A DNA stretch of 64,000 bases from Streptomyces sp. f51 (GCF_037940415.1 NZ_CP149798.1:4807001-4871000), one strand, 5' to 3'; counted from the first letter of the stretch, positions 35,453 to 44,223 are shown. Program-made: numbers and translations. The notes: generated by a model from the letters alone, not told the origin.

Positions 35453-36547
35453 GTGTCCGCAGTCTCCGACCGGCTTCCCGTCTTCCCCTGGGACAAGCTG
35501 GAGCCCTACAAGGCGACGGCCGCCGCTCACCCGGGCGGCATCGTCGATCTGTCCGTCGGCACCCCGGTCGACCCGGTGCCCGAGCTGATCCAGAAGGCCC
35601 TGGTCGCGGCCGCGGACTCGCCCGGCTATCCCACGGTGTGGGGTACGCCCGAGCTGCGGGACGCGCTGACGGGCTGGGTGGAGCGGCGGCTCGGTGCGCG
35701 GGATGTCACCCACCGTCACGTCCTGCCGGTCGTCGGTTCCAAGGAACTGGTCGCCTGGCTGCCGACCCAGCTCGGCCTCGGCCCCGGCGACAAGGTCGCC
35801 CACCCGCGCCTCGCCTACCCGACGTACGAGGTCGGCGCGCGGCTCGCGCGTGCGGAGCACGTGGTCTACGACGACCCGACCGAGCTGGACCCGGCGGGCC
35901 TGAAGCTGCTGTGGCTGAACTCGCCGTCGAACCCGACCGGCCGGGTCCTGTCCGCCGCGGAGCTCACCCGGATCGTCGCCTGGGCCCGTGAGCACGGCGT
36001 CCTCGTCTTCTCCGACGAGTGCTACATCGAGCTGGGCTGGGAGGCCGACCCGGTCTCGGTGCTGCACCCCGACGTGTGCGGCGGCTCCTACGAGGGGATC
36101 GTCTCGGTCCACTCGCTGTCCAAGCGCTCGAACCTGGCCGGCTACCGCGCCGCGTTCCTCGCGGGCGACCCCGCCGTGCTCGGCGAGCTCCTCGCGATCC
36201 GCAAGCACGGCGGCATGATGACCTCCGCGCCGACCCAGGCCGCCGTGGTCGCCGCGCTCGCGGACGACACCCACGTCCGCGAGCAGCGCGAGCGCTACGC
36301 GGCCCGCCGCACCGCCCTGCGCGACGCCCTCCTGGACCACGGCTTCCGGATCGAGCACAGCGAGGCGAGCCTGTACCTCTGGGCGACCCGGGACGAGTCC
36401 TGCTGGTCCACGGTGGCCCACCTGGCCGAGCTCGGCATCCTGGTGGCACCCGGCGACTTCTACGGCGAGGCGGGCGAGCGGTTCGTGCGCGTGGCCCTGA
36501 CCGCCTCGGACGAGCGGGTGGCGGCGGCGGTGGAACGCCTGCGGTAG
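35453..36547 (+). CDS. dapC: N-succinyldiaminopimelate aminotransferase
   Basis: 364 residues, class I/II PLP aminotransferase. The cofactor lysine is K224 in SVHSLSKRSNLAGYR; other fold-I motifs are NSPSNPTGRVL, FSDECYIELGW and the N-terminal DLSVGTPVDPVP. DapC converts N-succinyl-L-2-amino-6-oxopimelate to the diaminopimelate precursor used for lysine and the cell wall. dapE, which removes the succinyl group later in the path, is 2 kb downstream. The GTG at 35453 gives the family N-terminus SDRLPVFPWDKLEPYK. Confidence 0.94.
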   Translation: MSAVSDRLPVFPWDKLEPYKATAAAHPGGIVDLSVGTPVDPVPELIQKALVAAADSPGYPTVWGTPELRDALTGWVERRLGARDVTHRHVLPVVGSKELVAWLPTQLGLGPGDKVAHPRLAYPTYEVGARLARAEHVVYDDPTELDPAGLKLLWLNSPSNPTGRVLSAAELTRIVAWAREHGVLVFSDECYIELGWEADPVSVLHPDVCGGSYEGIVSVHSLSKRSNLAGYRAAFLAGDPAVLGELLAIRKHGGMMTSAPTQAAVVAALADDTHVREQRERYAARRTALRDALLDHGFRIEHSEASLYLWATRDESCWSTVAHLAELGILVAPGDFYGEAGERFVRVALTASDERVAAAVERLR

Positions 36548-36619
36548 CCGCGCCCGCGAGGGGCACCACGACCCGGTGTCCCGCGGCCCGGCCCGGCGGC
36601 ACGGCCCCGCGACAGCGGA

Positions 36620-36656
36620 ACGGGGGTCAGGGGAAGCGAGTTCCCCTGACCCCCGT
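36620..36656. terminator. Bidirectional terminator
   Basis: ACGGGGGTCAGGGGAA (36620-36635), loop GCGAG, TTCCCCTGACCCCCGT (36641-36656): a perfect 16-base stem between convergent dapC and the secreted-protein gene. Confidence 0.9.
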
Positions 36657-36699
36657 CGTCGTACGGACGCGGCCGCAGGCGCGAGCCGAACGGCGGGCC

Positions 36700-37134
36700 C
36701 TAGCCCAGCGGCAGGCCCTTCAGCGGCAGCTGACCCGTCGGCAGACCGCCCTTGGTCACGGCGTCCGTGGGCAGTCCGCCGCCGGACGCGGTCTTCGTGG
36801 TGGCACCGAGGAGGCCCCCGGCCTGGCCGGTCGCGTCCCCGGCCACCTTCCGCGCGGCGGGCGTGGCCTTCTTGGCGACCTTGGCGCCGGCCGGGAGGGC
36901 CTGCTTGACCGCCTGGCCGCCGGACTTGCCGGCGATCCCGGTGACGTCGTGCGCCGCTCCGTCGACGGTGTTGCCGACGTTCGCCCCGTCCAGGGCGGTC
37001 AGCCCGCCGAGGCCGGGAGTGACCGGCAGGTCGGTGGCCGCGCAGGCGGAGCCGGCCGCGCCGACCACGGGCGCCGCTCCGGCCGCGACGAGCAGCGCGA
37101 CACGGGCGATCCGGCGGGTCAGGGAGAGGGACAT
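36700..37134 (-). CDS. Small secreted protein of unknown function
   Basis: 144 residues with a signal peptide (RRIARVALLVAAGAAPVVGAAGSACA, cleavage likely after ACA at about 32). The mature chain is small-residue and Gly/Ala/Lys-rich, without Cys, with a repeat-like end GGLPTDAVTKGGLPTGQLPLKGLPLG. AGGAG precedes the ATG. Not a catalytic protein by appearance; it resembles low-complexity secreted proteins of Streptomyces. Its promoter carries a perfect palindrome at 37225-37239. Confidence 0.75.
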   Translation of the reverse strand: MSLSLTRRIARVALLVAAGAAPVVGAAGSACAATDLPVTPGLGGLTALDGANVGNTVDGAAHDVTGIAGKSGGQAVKQALPAGAKVAKKATPAARKVAGDATGQAGGLLGATTKTASGGGLPTDAVTKGGLPTGQLPLKGLPLG

Positions 37135-37224
37135 GGTGCTCCTTAGACGGAAGAGAACGGGGAAGCGCCCTGCCTTACCGCTCGAAGTCCGCGAAGGTTG
37201 CGGTGGCCCGCCGCAAAGAGTTGG

Positions 37225-37263
37225 TAATGCGTCGCATTATCGGTTGTGGATAAAAACGGGCAA
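37225..37263 (-). promoter_or_regulatory. Promoter with overlapping palindromic operator
   Basis: On the minus strand TTGCCC (complement 37258-37263) and GATAAT (37236-37241) form a -35/-10 pair with a 16-base gap, about 100 bases before the secreted-protein start. The perfect inverted repeat TAATGCG-T-CGCATTA (37225-37239) overlaps the -10 and runs over the likely start of transcription, the classic position for a repressor. Confidence 0.55.
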
Positions 37264-37421
37264 ACAATACCTGGTCACAGGGTCCGTGCCCTCGCCGCAG
37301 CCCTTTGCTCCCAAGGGTTTTCGCGGACCTGGGGGTGAGCACCCGAAAGCGCGCACCCGGCCCGTCCGCCGGGGCCCGCGTCCTCCCCAGGAGTGAGCCC
37401 CCGCACTACTGCCCGGTCACG

Positions 37422-38462
37422 CTACTGCCCCGTCACGATCCTGACCTCGGCCGCGGCCTCGCCGGCCCCCGGACCGCTCTTGTCGTCGGCCGTGCGCCAC
37501 GAGCCCTCCGCGGTGCCCGCGGTCCACTCGCGGCCCGCGTACGACACCCGGTCGATGTGCAGGACCGAGGAGTTGGCCACGGCCCAGTGCGCCAGCTCCC
37601 AGCCGCGGCGCAGCGTGCCGGTCCCGGCCCCGGTCGCGGATCCCTCCCCGCGCACGGGGACGGTCACGGTCCGGTCGGCCTCCGTGGCGGCGGGGGCGGC
37701 CGGGGACGCCGACGAGGCCGGGGCCACGGGGGAGTCCGAGGCCGGCGACACGGGTGCCGCCGAGGAACCCGCGGCGTCCACGGTGGCACCCGCCTCCTGG
37801 AGCACATCGCGTCCGAAGTCCCGCGCGAGCGCGGCGCGCACCGGCGCCGGGCCGCCCGCCGGAGTGGTCGCGGCCGGCCGTCCCTGACAGGTCAGGGTGG
37901 CCGCCGCGCGGCCGGTCAGGGCGGCGGCGAGCAGGGTGGCGTCCGGCTCGTGCTTCGCGTACGCCTGGGGGAAGCCGCTGTGCTGCACCCGCTGCGCGGC
38001 GACGGTGAGCGGCAGCCGCGAGTACCCGGGCACCTTCGCCAGGTGTTCGTAGAAGACGCCCGCCGCGTACGTCGGGTCCATGATCTGCTTCTCGGTGCCC
38101 CAGCCCTGCGACGGACGCTGCTGGAACAGGCCGAGGGAGTCCCGGTCGCCGTGCTGGATGTTGCGCAGCCCCGACTCCTGGAGCGCCGTCGCCAGCGCGA
38201 TGGCGACCGCCCGCTCGGGCATCCCGCGGGAGGTGCCGACCGCCGAGATCGTGGCCGCGTTCACCGCCTGCTCGGGGGTGAACTCGTACGACGCGCCGTC
38301 GGCGTTGCCGGAGACGACCTTGCACCGGGGCGCGCCCACGCCGCCCGTGAGGTACTGGACGCCGAGGTAGCCCGCGACCGCGAGCAGGACCACGAGGGCC
38401 CCCGCGAAACGCAGGAGGCGCCCGCGGCGGCGCCGGACTGGAGTGGGGGACGGCTCAGACAC
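37422..38462 (-). CDS. Lytic-transglycosylase-like membrane-anchored protein
   Basis: 346 residues. A basic start (RRRRGRLLRFAG) and one helix (ALVVLLAVAGYLGVQYL) anchor it; outside is a lysozyme-like region with ALATALQESGLRNI and GDRDSLGLFQQRPSQGWGT, where the Glu in QES would be the catalytic residue and the GLFQQRPSQGWGT motif is the usual actinobacterial pattern. An Ala/Pro/Ser-rich linker follows from about residue 215. Often annotated as 'heavy metal transporter', which the sequence does not support. GTG start with no clear ribosome site, so the exact start is uncertain. Confidence 0.75.
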   Translation of the reverse strand: MSEPSPTPVRRRRGRLLRFAGALVVLLAVAGYLGVQYLTGGVGAPRCKVVSGNADGASYEFTPEQAVNAATISAVGTSRGMPERAVAIALATALQESGLRNIQHGDRDSLGLFQQRPSQGWGTEKQIMDPTYAAGVFYEHLAKVPGYSRLPLTVAAQRVQHSGFPQAYAKHEPDATLLAAALTGRAAATLTCQGRPAATTPAGGPAPVRAALARDFGRDVLQEAGATVDAAGSSAAPVSPASDSPVAPASSASPAAPAATEADRTVTVPVRGEGSATGAGTGTLRRGWELAHWAVANSSVLHIDRVSYAGREWTAGTAEGSWRTADDKSGPGAGEAAAEVRIVTGQ

Positions 38463-38589
38463 GCGTACAAGGTACTGGAGAGCGCTGTGGGCCGATCCCG
38501 GGGTGTGGACAACGCGCGCGCGTCCGGTGGATACGACCGCATCCGGCTGCTTTCGGTACGCCCGGACGCGGCGCGCTAGGGTCGACGCC

Positions 38590-39669
38590 ATGGCCGACAC
38601 CCCCCTTGACCTCACCCTCGACGCAGCCGGTCTCACCGCGTGGCTCGTCGACTTCCGCTCGGAGAGCGGCACCGAGAAGCCGCTCGCGGACGCCGTCGAG
38701 ACGGCCCTGCGCGCCCTGCCGCACCTGACCGTCGACCGGTACGGCAACAACGTCGTGGCGCGCACGGACCTCGGCCGCGCCGAGCGGGTCGTGCTGGCCG
38801 GTCACATCGACACCGTGCCGATCGCGGGCAACGTGCCCTCCCGCCTCGACGAGAACGGCGTCCTGTGGGGCTGCGGCACCTGCGACATGAAGTCGGGCGT
38901 CGCCGTCCAGCTCCGTATCGCGGCCACCGTCCCCGAACCCAACCGCGACCTCACCTTCGTCTTCTACGACAACGAAGAGGTCGCCGCCCATCTGAACGGG
39001 CTCAAGCACGTGTCGGAGGCCCGTCCCGAGTGGCTGCGGGGCGATTTCGCGGTTCTCCTGGAGCCCTCCGACGGGCAGGTCGAGGGCGGCTGCCAGGGCA
39101 CGCTGCGGGTCCTGCTGAAGACCAAGGGGGAGCGGGCCCACTCCGCCCGCGGCTGGATGGGCTCCAACGCGATCCACGCGGCCTCCCCGATCCTCGCCGC
39201 GCTCGCCGCCTACGAGCCGCGCCACCCGGTGATCGACGGTCTCGAGTACCGCGAGGGTCTGAACGCGGTGAACATCTCGGGCGGGGTCGCCGGAAACGTC
39301 ATCCCCGACGAGTGCGTCGTCACCGTCAACTTCCGCTACGCGCCCGACCGCTCCGAGGAGGAGGCGATCGAGCACGTCCGCGAGGTCTTCGCGGACTGCG
39401 GCGTCGAGGAGTTCGTGATCGACGACCACAGCGGCGCGGCCCTGCCCGGCCTGTCCCACCCGGCCGCCGCCGCCTTCATCGAGGCGGTGGGGGGCACCCC
39501 GCAGCCCAAGTACGGCTGGACGGACGTCTCGCTCTTCAGCCGGCTCGGCATTCCGGCGGTCAACTACGGCCCCGGCAATCCCCACCTGGCGCACAAGCGG
39601 GACGAGCGCGTGGAAACGGCCAAGATCCTCGCGGGCGAGGAGCGGCTGCGCGCCTGGCTCACCGCCTGA
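38590..39669 (+). CDS. dapE: Succinyl-diaminopimelate desuccinylase
   Basis: 359 residues, M20 metallopeptidase family. Metal ligands: H72 and D74 in AGHIDTVP, D99 in CDMKSG, E129-E130 in FYDNEEVA, and a later His in GNPHLAHKRDERV. Cleaves N-succinyl-L,L-diaminopimelate to DAP plus succinate. Length and the GWTDVSLFSRLGIPAVNYGPG block match the actinobacterial DapE form. In M. tuberculosis dapE is Rv1202. Transcribed with the LOG-family gene downstream, after a 148-base gap. Confidence 0.95.
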   Translation: MADTPLDLTLDAAGLTAWLVDFRSESGTEKPLADAVETALRALPHLTVDRYGNNVVARTDLGRAERVVLAGHIDTVPIAGNVPSRLDENGVLWGCGTCDMKSGVAVQLRIAATVPEPNRDLTFVFYDNEEVAAHLNGLKHVSEARPEWLRGDFAVLLEPSDGQVEGGCQGTLRVLLKTKGERAHSARGWMGSNAIHAASPILAALAAYEPRHPVIDGLEYREGLNAVNISGGVAGNVIPDECVVTVNFRYAPDRSEEEAIEHVREVFADCGVEEFVIDDHSGAALPGLSHPAAAAFIEAVGGTPQPKYGWTDVSLFSRLGIPAVNYGPGNPHLAHKRDERVETAKILAGEERLRAWLTA

Positions 39670-39817
39670 GGCGGACCGTGTACCCGTCGGCTGTCCACGG
39701 CGGACATGCCGACGTCCCCCCGCCGTAACCAGCGGAGATCTACGCTGGGGCGGAACGACCTTCCCCCGCGACGACTTCGGCCGGAGCGGGGGAGATCCGT
39801 ACGCGGAGGGAGTGGAC

Positions 39818-40576
39818 ATGGCTACTGGAGACCCGAGGGGCAAGAAGCGGCCACCGGAGGAGCAGCGGCTGGGCCCGGTGCTGCGCAGGCGGGACCAGGT
39901 GCAGGCGAGCACCACCGATCAGCGGCTCTTGGATGCGGGCGGTCCCTCGGACTGGGTGCACACCGATCCCTGGCGGGTGCTGCGCATCCAGTCGGAGTTC
40001 ATCGAAGGCTTCGGGACGCTGGCCGAACTCCCGGCCGCGATCAGCGTGTTCGGCTCGGCGCGGACGCCGGTCGACTCGCCCGAGTACGAGGCGGGTGTCG
40101 CCCTCGGCCGGGGACTGGTCGAGGCCGGGTTCGCGGTGATCACCGGTGGCGGGCCCGGTGCCATGGAGGCCGCCAACAAGGGCGCCCTGGAGGCGAAGGG
40201 CATCTCCGTCGGCCTCGGCATCGAGCTCCCCTTCGAGCAGGGGCTGAACGCGTACGTCGACATCGGCCTGAACTTCCGCTACTTCTTCGTCCGGAAGATG
40301 ATGTTCGTCAAGTACGCCCAGGGGTTCGTGGTGCTGCCCGGCGGCCTCGGCACCCTGGACGAGCTCTTCGAGGCGCTCACCCTGGTCCAGACGCAGAAGG
40401 TCACCCGCTTCCCCATCGTGCTGTTCGGCACGGAGTACTGGGGCGGCCTCGTGGACTGGCTCAGGAACACCCTCGTCGCCCAGGGCAAGGCGGCGGAGAA
40501 GGACATGATGCTGTTCCACGTGACCGACGACGTGGACGAAGCGGTGGCACTGGTGTCGAAGGAGGCCGGCCGCTAG
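39818..40576 (+). CDS. LOG family protein (cytokinin riboside 5'-monophosphate phosphoribohydrolase-like)
   Basis: 252 residues, Rossmann-like TIGR00730 fold. Motifs: ISVFGSARTPVDSPEYE, ITGGGPGAMEAANKGA with the GGGxGxME loop, and LPGGLGTLDELFE (PGGxGTxxE), which hold the phosphate and ribose. Relatives cleave nucleoside monophosphate N-glycosidic bonds. An N-terminal 70-residue extension is typical of the Streptomyces/M. tuberculosis (Rv1205) branch. Start ATG 39818, GGAGGGAG five bases upstream; GTG 39812 is an alternative. Confidence 0.93.
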   Translation: MATGDPRGKKRPPEEQRLGPVLRRRDQVQASTTDQRLLDAGGPSDWVHTDPWRVLRIQSEFIEGFGTLAELPAAISVFGSARTPVDSPEYEAGVALGRGLVEAGFAVITGGGPGAMEAANKGALEAKGISVGLGIELPFEQGLNAYVDIGLNFRYFFVRKMMFVKYAQGFVVLPGGLGTLDELFEALTLVQTQKVTRFPIVLFGTEYWGGLVDWLRNTLVAQGKAAEKDMMLFHVTDDVDEAVALVSKEAGR

Positions 40577-40672
40577 CCGGCGGCCCGGGAGGCGACGGGG
40601 GTACGGGAGGGGCCGCGGAGCCGGCGCCTCCCGCGCCCCGCGCGCGGCCGCGTCCCCCGCGCGTCCCGTCCG

Positions 40673-41533
40673 CTACGCCAGTCCGCGCCTGGCCACCGCC
40701 GGCGGCCTATGCCCGGCGATCGACGCCACCATGTCCAGCACCTGACGGGTCTCGGCGACCTCGTGGACGCGGTACACCTGGGCCCCGAGCCACGCCGAGA
40801 CCGCGGTGGTCGCCAGCGTTCCGACCACCCGCTCCTTGACCGGCCTGTCCAGCGTCTCGCCGACGAAGTCCTTGTTGGAGAGGGAGACGAGAACCGGCCA
40901 CCCGGTGGAGACCATCTCCCCGAGCCGCCGTGTCGCCTCCAGGCTGTGCCGGGTGTTCTTCCCGAAGTCGTGCCCGGGATCGATGAGTACCGACTCACGG
41001 GGCACCCCGAGGGCGACCGCGCGCTCCGCGAGGCCGAGCGTGACCCGCAGGATGTCGGCCATCACGTCCTCGTAGGCGACCCGGTGCGGGCGCGTGCGCG
41101 GCTCGGACTCCCCGGCGTGCGTGCACACCAGCCCCACCCCGTACCGGGCGGCCACCTCGGCCAGCCGCGGATCGACCCCGCCCCAGGCGTCGTTGAGCAG
41201 GTCGGCGCCGGCCTCGCAGACCGCCTCGCCGACCTCGTGCCGCCAGGTGTCGACGCTGATGACCACATCGGGGAAGCGGCGGCGCACCTCGGCGACGAAG
41301 CCGACCGTCCGGCGCGCCTCCTCCTCGGCGGTGACCTCCTCGCCCGGTCCCGCCTTGACCCCGCCGATGTCGATGATGGCGGCGCCCTCGGACACCGCCT
41401 GCTCCACGCGCGCGAGGGCGGGCTCGTCGCGGAAGGTGGCCCCCTGGTCGTAGAAGGAGTCCGGGGTCCGGTTCACGATCGCCATGATCACCGGCTCGTG
41501 CGCCTCGAATTCGCGCCTGCCCAGCCTGAGCAT
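40673..41533 (-). CDS. folP: FolP2-type dihydropteroate synthase homologue
   Basis: 286 residues, TIM-barrel DHPS family. Seen: AIVNRTPDSFYD, IIDIGGVKAGPG, SVDTWRHEV, LIDPGHDFGKN and YRVHEVAETRQ. The conserved catalytic loop, usually SRK, is SNKDFVGETL here, as in FolP2 proteins. From memory the M. tuberculosis FolP2 (Rv1207, same neighbourhood) does not replace normal DHPS, so this one may act on another pterin or be non-catalytic. The main folP for folate synthesis would be elsewhere. Diverges from the DivIVA gene. Confidence 0.87.
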   Translation of the reverse strand: MLRLGRREFEAHEPVIMAIVNRTPDSFYDQGATFRDEPALARVEQAVSEGAAIIDIGGVKAGPGEEVTAEEEARRTVGFVAEVRRRFPDVVISVDTWRHEVGEAVCEAGADLLNDAWGGVDPRLAEVAARYGVGLVCTHAGESEPRTRPHRVAYEDVMADILRVTLGLAERAVALGVPRESVLIDPGHDFGKNTRHSLEATRRLGEMVSTGWPVLVSLSNKDFVGETLDRPVKERVVGTLATTAVSAWLGAQVYRVHEVAETRQVLDMVASIAGHRPPAVARRGLA

Positions 41534-41705
41534 CCCCTGTGACCTCTCCCAGTAAGTCGCACCGATAAGCCGCCTGCGACCTTAACTGTCAGACTCGCAT
41601 GGCACGATCGGAGCCTGACACTTCCAGCGTCAGACTGCTTTCGTCAGCACCAGTAGTTTCGCGCCGACGCGACCGCGCCGGCACCAGAGCGTGGGGACCT
41701 CAGCG
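41534..41705. promoter_or_regulatory. Divergent folP2/DivIVA-domain promoter region
   Basis: 172 bases. CTGAC-N9-GTCAG (41615-41633) is an inverted repeat, with a related CTGTCAGAC at 41586-41594. Placed so that one regulator could act on both genes. No -10/-35 pair was found with confidence. Confidence 0.35.
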
Positions 41706-42056
41706 ATGTTCATGTTCTTGTTCCTGGTCGTCGCCCTCGCCGTCGTGGTCGCCGCGGTGACCCTGTCCGTGGTGGGCGGCGGCGACAGCACGCCCCTTCC
41801 CGACGCCGAACCCGAGCGGCTGCGCGATCCCCTGCCGTACGACCGCCCGGTCCACAAGGGTGACGTGGACGCCCTGCGGTTCGCCGTCACCGTGCGCGGC
41901 TACCGCATGGCGGACGTCGACGACGCGCTCGGCCGGCTGGGCGCCGAGATCGGCGAGCGGGACGCCCGGATCGCCGACCTGGAGGCCGCTCTCGCCGGTG
42001 CCCGCGCGGCGAGCGCCACGACCTCGCTGCGCAAGCACGCCGAGGGTGAGCAGTGA
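41706..42056 (+). CDS. Membrane-anchored DivIVA-domain protein
   Basis: 116 residues. An N-terminal helix (MFMFLFLVVALAVVVAAVTLSVV) anchors a DivIVA-like domain: FAVTVRGYRMADVDDALGRLGAEIGERDARIADLEAAL, which begins the lipid-binding module and continues as a coiled coil. Streptomyces DivIVA marks hyphal tips; this short relative (M. tuberculosis Rv1209-like) has no assigned role. Overlaps the glycosylase start by four bases (GTGA), so the two are coupled even though the functions differ. Confidence 0.85.
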   Translation: MFMFLFLVVALAVVVAAVTLSVVGGGDSTPLPDAEPERLRDPLPYDRPVHKGDVDALRFAVTVRGYRMADVDDALGRLGAEIGERDARIADLEAALAGARAASATTSLRKHAEGEQ

Positions 42057-42634
42057 GCGAGGCGCTGGCCGGAGCCGACGGCGCGCTGCGCTGCCCCTGG
42101 GCGCTGTCCACCGAGGACTACGTGGCCTACCACGACGAGGAGTGGGGCCGGGCGGTCCACGGCGACGACGCCCTGTACGAGCGGCTGTGCCTGGAGGCCT
42201 TCCAGTCCGGGCTGTCCTGGATCACCATCCTGCGCCGCCGCCCCGGCTTCCGCGCGGCCTTCTCCGGCTTCGAGATCGCCAAGGTCGCGGCCTACACGGA
42301 GGCCGACGAGGAACGCCTGCTCGCGGACCCGGGGATCATCCGCAACGGCGCCAAGATCCGGGCGACCGTCGCCAACGCGCGCGTGCTGGCCGAGTGGGCC
42401 CCGGGCGAGCTGGACGAGCTCATCTGGTCCTTCGCCCCCGACCTGGCCACCCGTCCGGCCCCCGAGAAGCTCTCCGACGTACCGGCCGTCACCGACGAGT
42501 CGACCGCTCTGTCCAAGGCGCTCAAGAAGCGCGGCATCCGCTTCGTGGGCCCGACGACGGCGTACGCGCTGATGCAGGCCTGCGGCCTGGTGAACGACCA
42601 TCTGGCGGACTGCGTGGCGCGCGACGCCCGATGA
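42053..42634 (+). CDS. tag: DNA-3-methyladenine glycosylase I
   Basis: 193 residues, TagI family. Seen: LRCPWALSTEDYVAYHDEEWGRAVHGDDALYERLCLEAFQSGLSWITILRRRPGFR at the start (the HDEEWG block is diagnostic), then DPGIIRNGAKIRATVANAR and RFVGPTTAYALMQACGLVNDH at the end with the usual terminal Cys/His zinc motif only partly kept (C in QACG, H in NDH, C in DCV). Removes 3-methyladenine from alkylated DNA. GTG start within the previous stop. Confidence 0.95.
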   Translation: MSEALAGADGALRCPWALSTEDYVAYHDEEWGRAVHGDDALYERLCLEAFQSGLSWITILRRRPGFRAAFSGFEIAKVAAYTEADEERLLADPGIIRNGAKIRATVANARVLAEWAPGELDELIWSFAPDLATRPAPEKLSDVPAVTDESTALSKALKKRGIRFVGPTTAYALMQACGLVNDHLADCVARDAR

Positions 42635-42662
42635 CGCGGGTGCCCCTGAGGGGGCGAGGCAC

Positions 42663-42685
42663 GTCCGCCGCGGACCGCGGCGGAC
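42663..42685. terminator. Perfect palindrome terminator
   Basis: GTCCGCCGCGG-A-CCGCGGCGGAC, an exact 11+1+11 palindrome (usable stem 9 with a 5-base loop). It lies between convergent tag and enoyl-CoA hydratase genes. Confidence 0.8.
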
Positions 42686-42698
42686 GCGCCCGGGACGG

Positions 42699-43502
42699 TC
42701 AGCGCCCCAGGTACTTGGGCTTCTCCTTGTTCACGAAGGCCTGGACCGCGATGGTGTGGTCCTCCGACGCCCCGGCCAGCCCCTGGAGCTCGTCCTCCTT
42801 CTCCAGGGTCTCCTCCAGCGAGTGGGTGAGCCCGAAGGCGACGGACTTCTTCAGCGCGGCGTACGCGAGCGTCGGCCCGGAGGCCAGCGCCCGCGCCACC
42901 TTCTCCGCCTCGGCCCGCAGCTCGGCGGCCGGGACCAGCCGGTTGGCGATGCCCAGCTCGTACGCCTCCTGGGCGCTGATGCTGCGCGGGAAGAGCAGCA
43001 GATCGGTGGCACGGCTCGGGCCGACCACCCGGGGCAGCGTCCAGGAGATCCCCGAGTCGGCGGTCAGCGCGACATTGGCGAAGGACGTGTTGAAGGCGGC
43101 GGTGTCGGCGACGACGCGGTAGTCGGCGGCCAGCGCGAAACCGAATCCGGCACCGGCCGCCACGCCGTTGACCCCGGCCACCACCGGCTTCGCGGCGCCG
43201 GTCAGCGCCCGCACGATGGGGTTGTAGTGCTCGCGCACGGTCCGCATCGTCCCGCCCGACCCCGACTCCCGGTCGGCGGCCAGCAGCCCGATGTGCTCCT
43301 TGAGGTCCTGGCCCACGCAGAACGCACGGTCGCCGGCCGCGGTCAGCAGGATCGCCCGGACCGCGTCGTCGTCGGCGGCGGCCTGCGCCGCGTCCCGGAA
43401 GGCGACCTTGGTCTCGATGTTCATCGCGTTCATCGCCTCGGGGCGGTTGAGCGTGATCGTCGCGAGTCCGTCGCTCACCTCGTAGAGCACGGTGTCGGCC
43501 AT
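42699..43502 (-). CDS. Enoyl-CoA hydratase/isomerase family protein
   Basis: 267 residues, crotonase fold. Oxyanion-hole segments: DRAFCVGQDLKEH (about 62-74) and GVNGVAAGAGFGFALAADYR (about 109-128). The catalytic Glu positions are partly changed, so hydratase activity is not certain; PaaG-like isomerases share this look. A CoA-ester enzyme of fatty or aromatic acid breakdown is likely. ATG 43502; a promoter lies in the 364-base gap upstream. Confidence 0.88.
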   Translation of the reverse strand: MADTVLYEVSDGLATITLNRPEAMNAMNIETKVAFRDAAQAAADDDAVRAILLTAAGDRAFCVGQDLKEHIGLLAADRESGSGGTMRTVREHYNPIVRALTGAAKPVVAGVNGVAAGAGFGFALAADYRVVADTAAFNTSFANVALTADSGISWTLPRVVGPSRATDLLLFPRSISAQEAYELGIANRLVPAAELRAEAEKVARALASGPTLAYAALKKSVAFGLTHSLEETLEKEDELQGLAGASEDHTIAVQAFVNKEKPKYLGR

Positions 43503-43866
43503 GGTGGGTCCCTTCCGGGGGTCGCGGCTCGTCGTACCGGCCGGTACGTCCAGTGTCCGATGACAGCATGGCGGAGATCACCGACGGTGGCGCGGTGCTT
43601 ACATGTGACCTGCATCAAAGAATTCCGGACCATGGAAGGCGATGCGGCGGCGAAGTATCGCAGCCACATCGCCGAATTGGGTGGTTTTGCTCAAGCGCGT
43701 TGCGCAAGCGATGCCGACTGATGTTGGTCATCGGGTCCTGAGATGCGAGATAATGGCCTGGAAGCAATGTGTTCGATGCCGGTGACGTGTGTCCTATGAG
43801 GGGACGCGCGTGCCCTCCGAGGGGGCCGTCGGCGACGATGAGCTGGTTTCAGGAAGGGGAACGAGC
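43503..43866. promoter_or_regulatory. Divergent promoter region, no gene
   Basis: 364 bases between the hydratase (minus) and the DUF3117 gene (plus). AT-richer around 43610-43780, with TTGGTC near 43723 and AGATAATGG near 43747 as a weak -35/-10 suggestion for the plus gene. Short frames present lack ribosome sites. Nothing else recognised. Confidence 0.4.
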
Positions 43867-44034
43867 ATGGCGGCCATGAAGCCGCGGACGGGCGATGGCC
43901 CGCTCGAGGTGACCAAGGAGGGGCGGGGCATCGTCATGCGCGTTCCGCTCGAAGGCGGCGGTCGGCTCGTCGTCGAGCTGACCCCTGACGAGGCCGACGC
44001 GCTCGGCGACGCCCTCAAGAAGGTCGTCGGCTGA
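43867..44034 (+). CDS. DUF3117 protein, 55 residues
   Basis: MAAMKPRTGDGPLEVTKEG at the start, then GRGIVMRVPLEGGGRLVVELTPDEADALGDALKKVVG. The ATG is preceded by GGAAGGGGAACGAGC. DUF3117 proteins are small, nearly invariant across actinobacteria, and close to tag/sigE in M. tuberculosis (Rv1211). Role unknown; the strength of conservation implies a core function. Upstream open frame to 43789 is not needed. Confidence 0.9.
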   Translation: MAAMKPRTGDGPLEVTKEGRGIVMRVPLEGGGRLVVELTPDEADALGDALKKVVG

Positions 44035-44062
44035 CGCGGAACGCGACCCCTACCTCTTTCGG

Positions 44063-44094
44063 CTTCCCCGGCACCGTACCTGGTGCCGGGGAAG
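44063..44094 (+). terminator. Terminator of the DUF3117 gene
   Basis: CTTCCCCGGCACC (44063-44075), loop GTACCT, GGTGCCGGGGAAG (44082-44094): perfect 13-base stem followed by TTGTGTTT. Confidence 0.9.
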
Positions 44095-44223
44095 TTGTGT
44101 TTCCGGCGCACGCGACGAGGGCGCCGCCCGCCCGGCAGCGGCCGGGAAGGATGTATGCCCTGGTCAGGGGCGTGCGACGGGAAGCGGGACGGGTGCGGGG
44201 TACGGCGGCGGGCGGAGCCGCGG

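Noticed and set aside
37422..38462. Heavy-metal transporter
   Set aside because: A common automatic label for this family; only one helix is present and the outer part has a lysozyme-like QES...GLFQQRPSQGWGT pattern.
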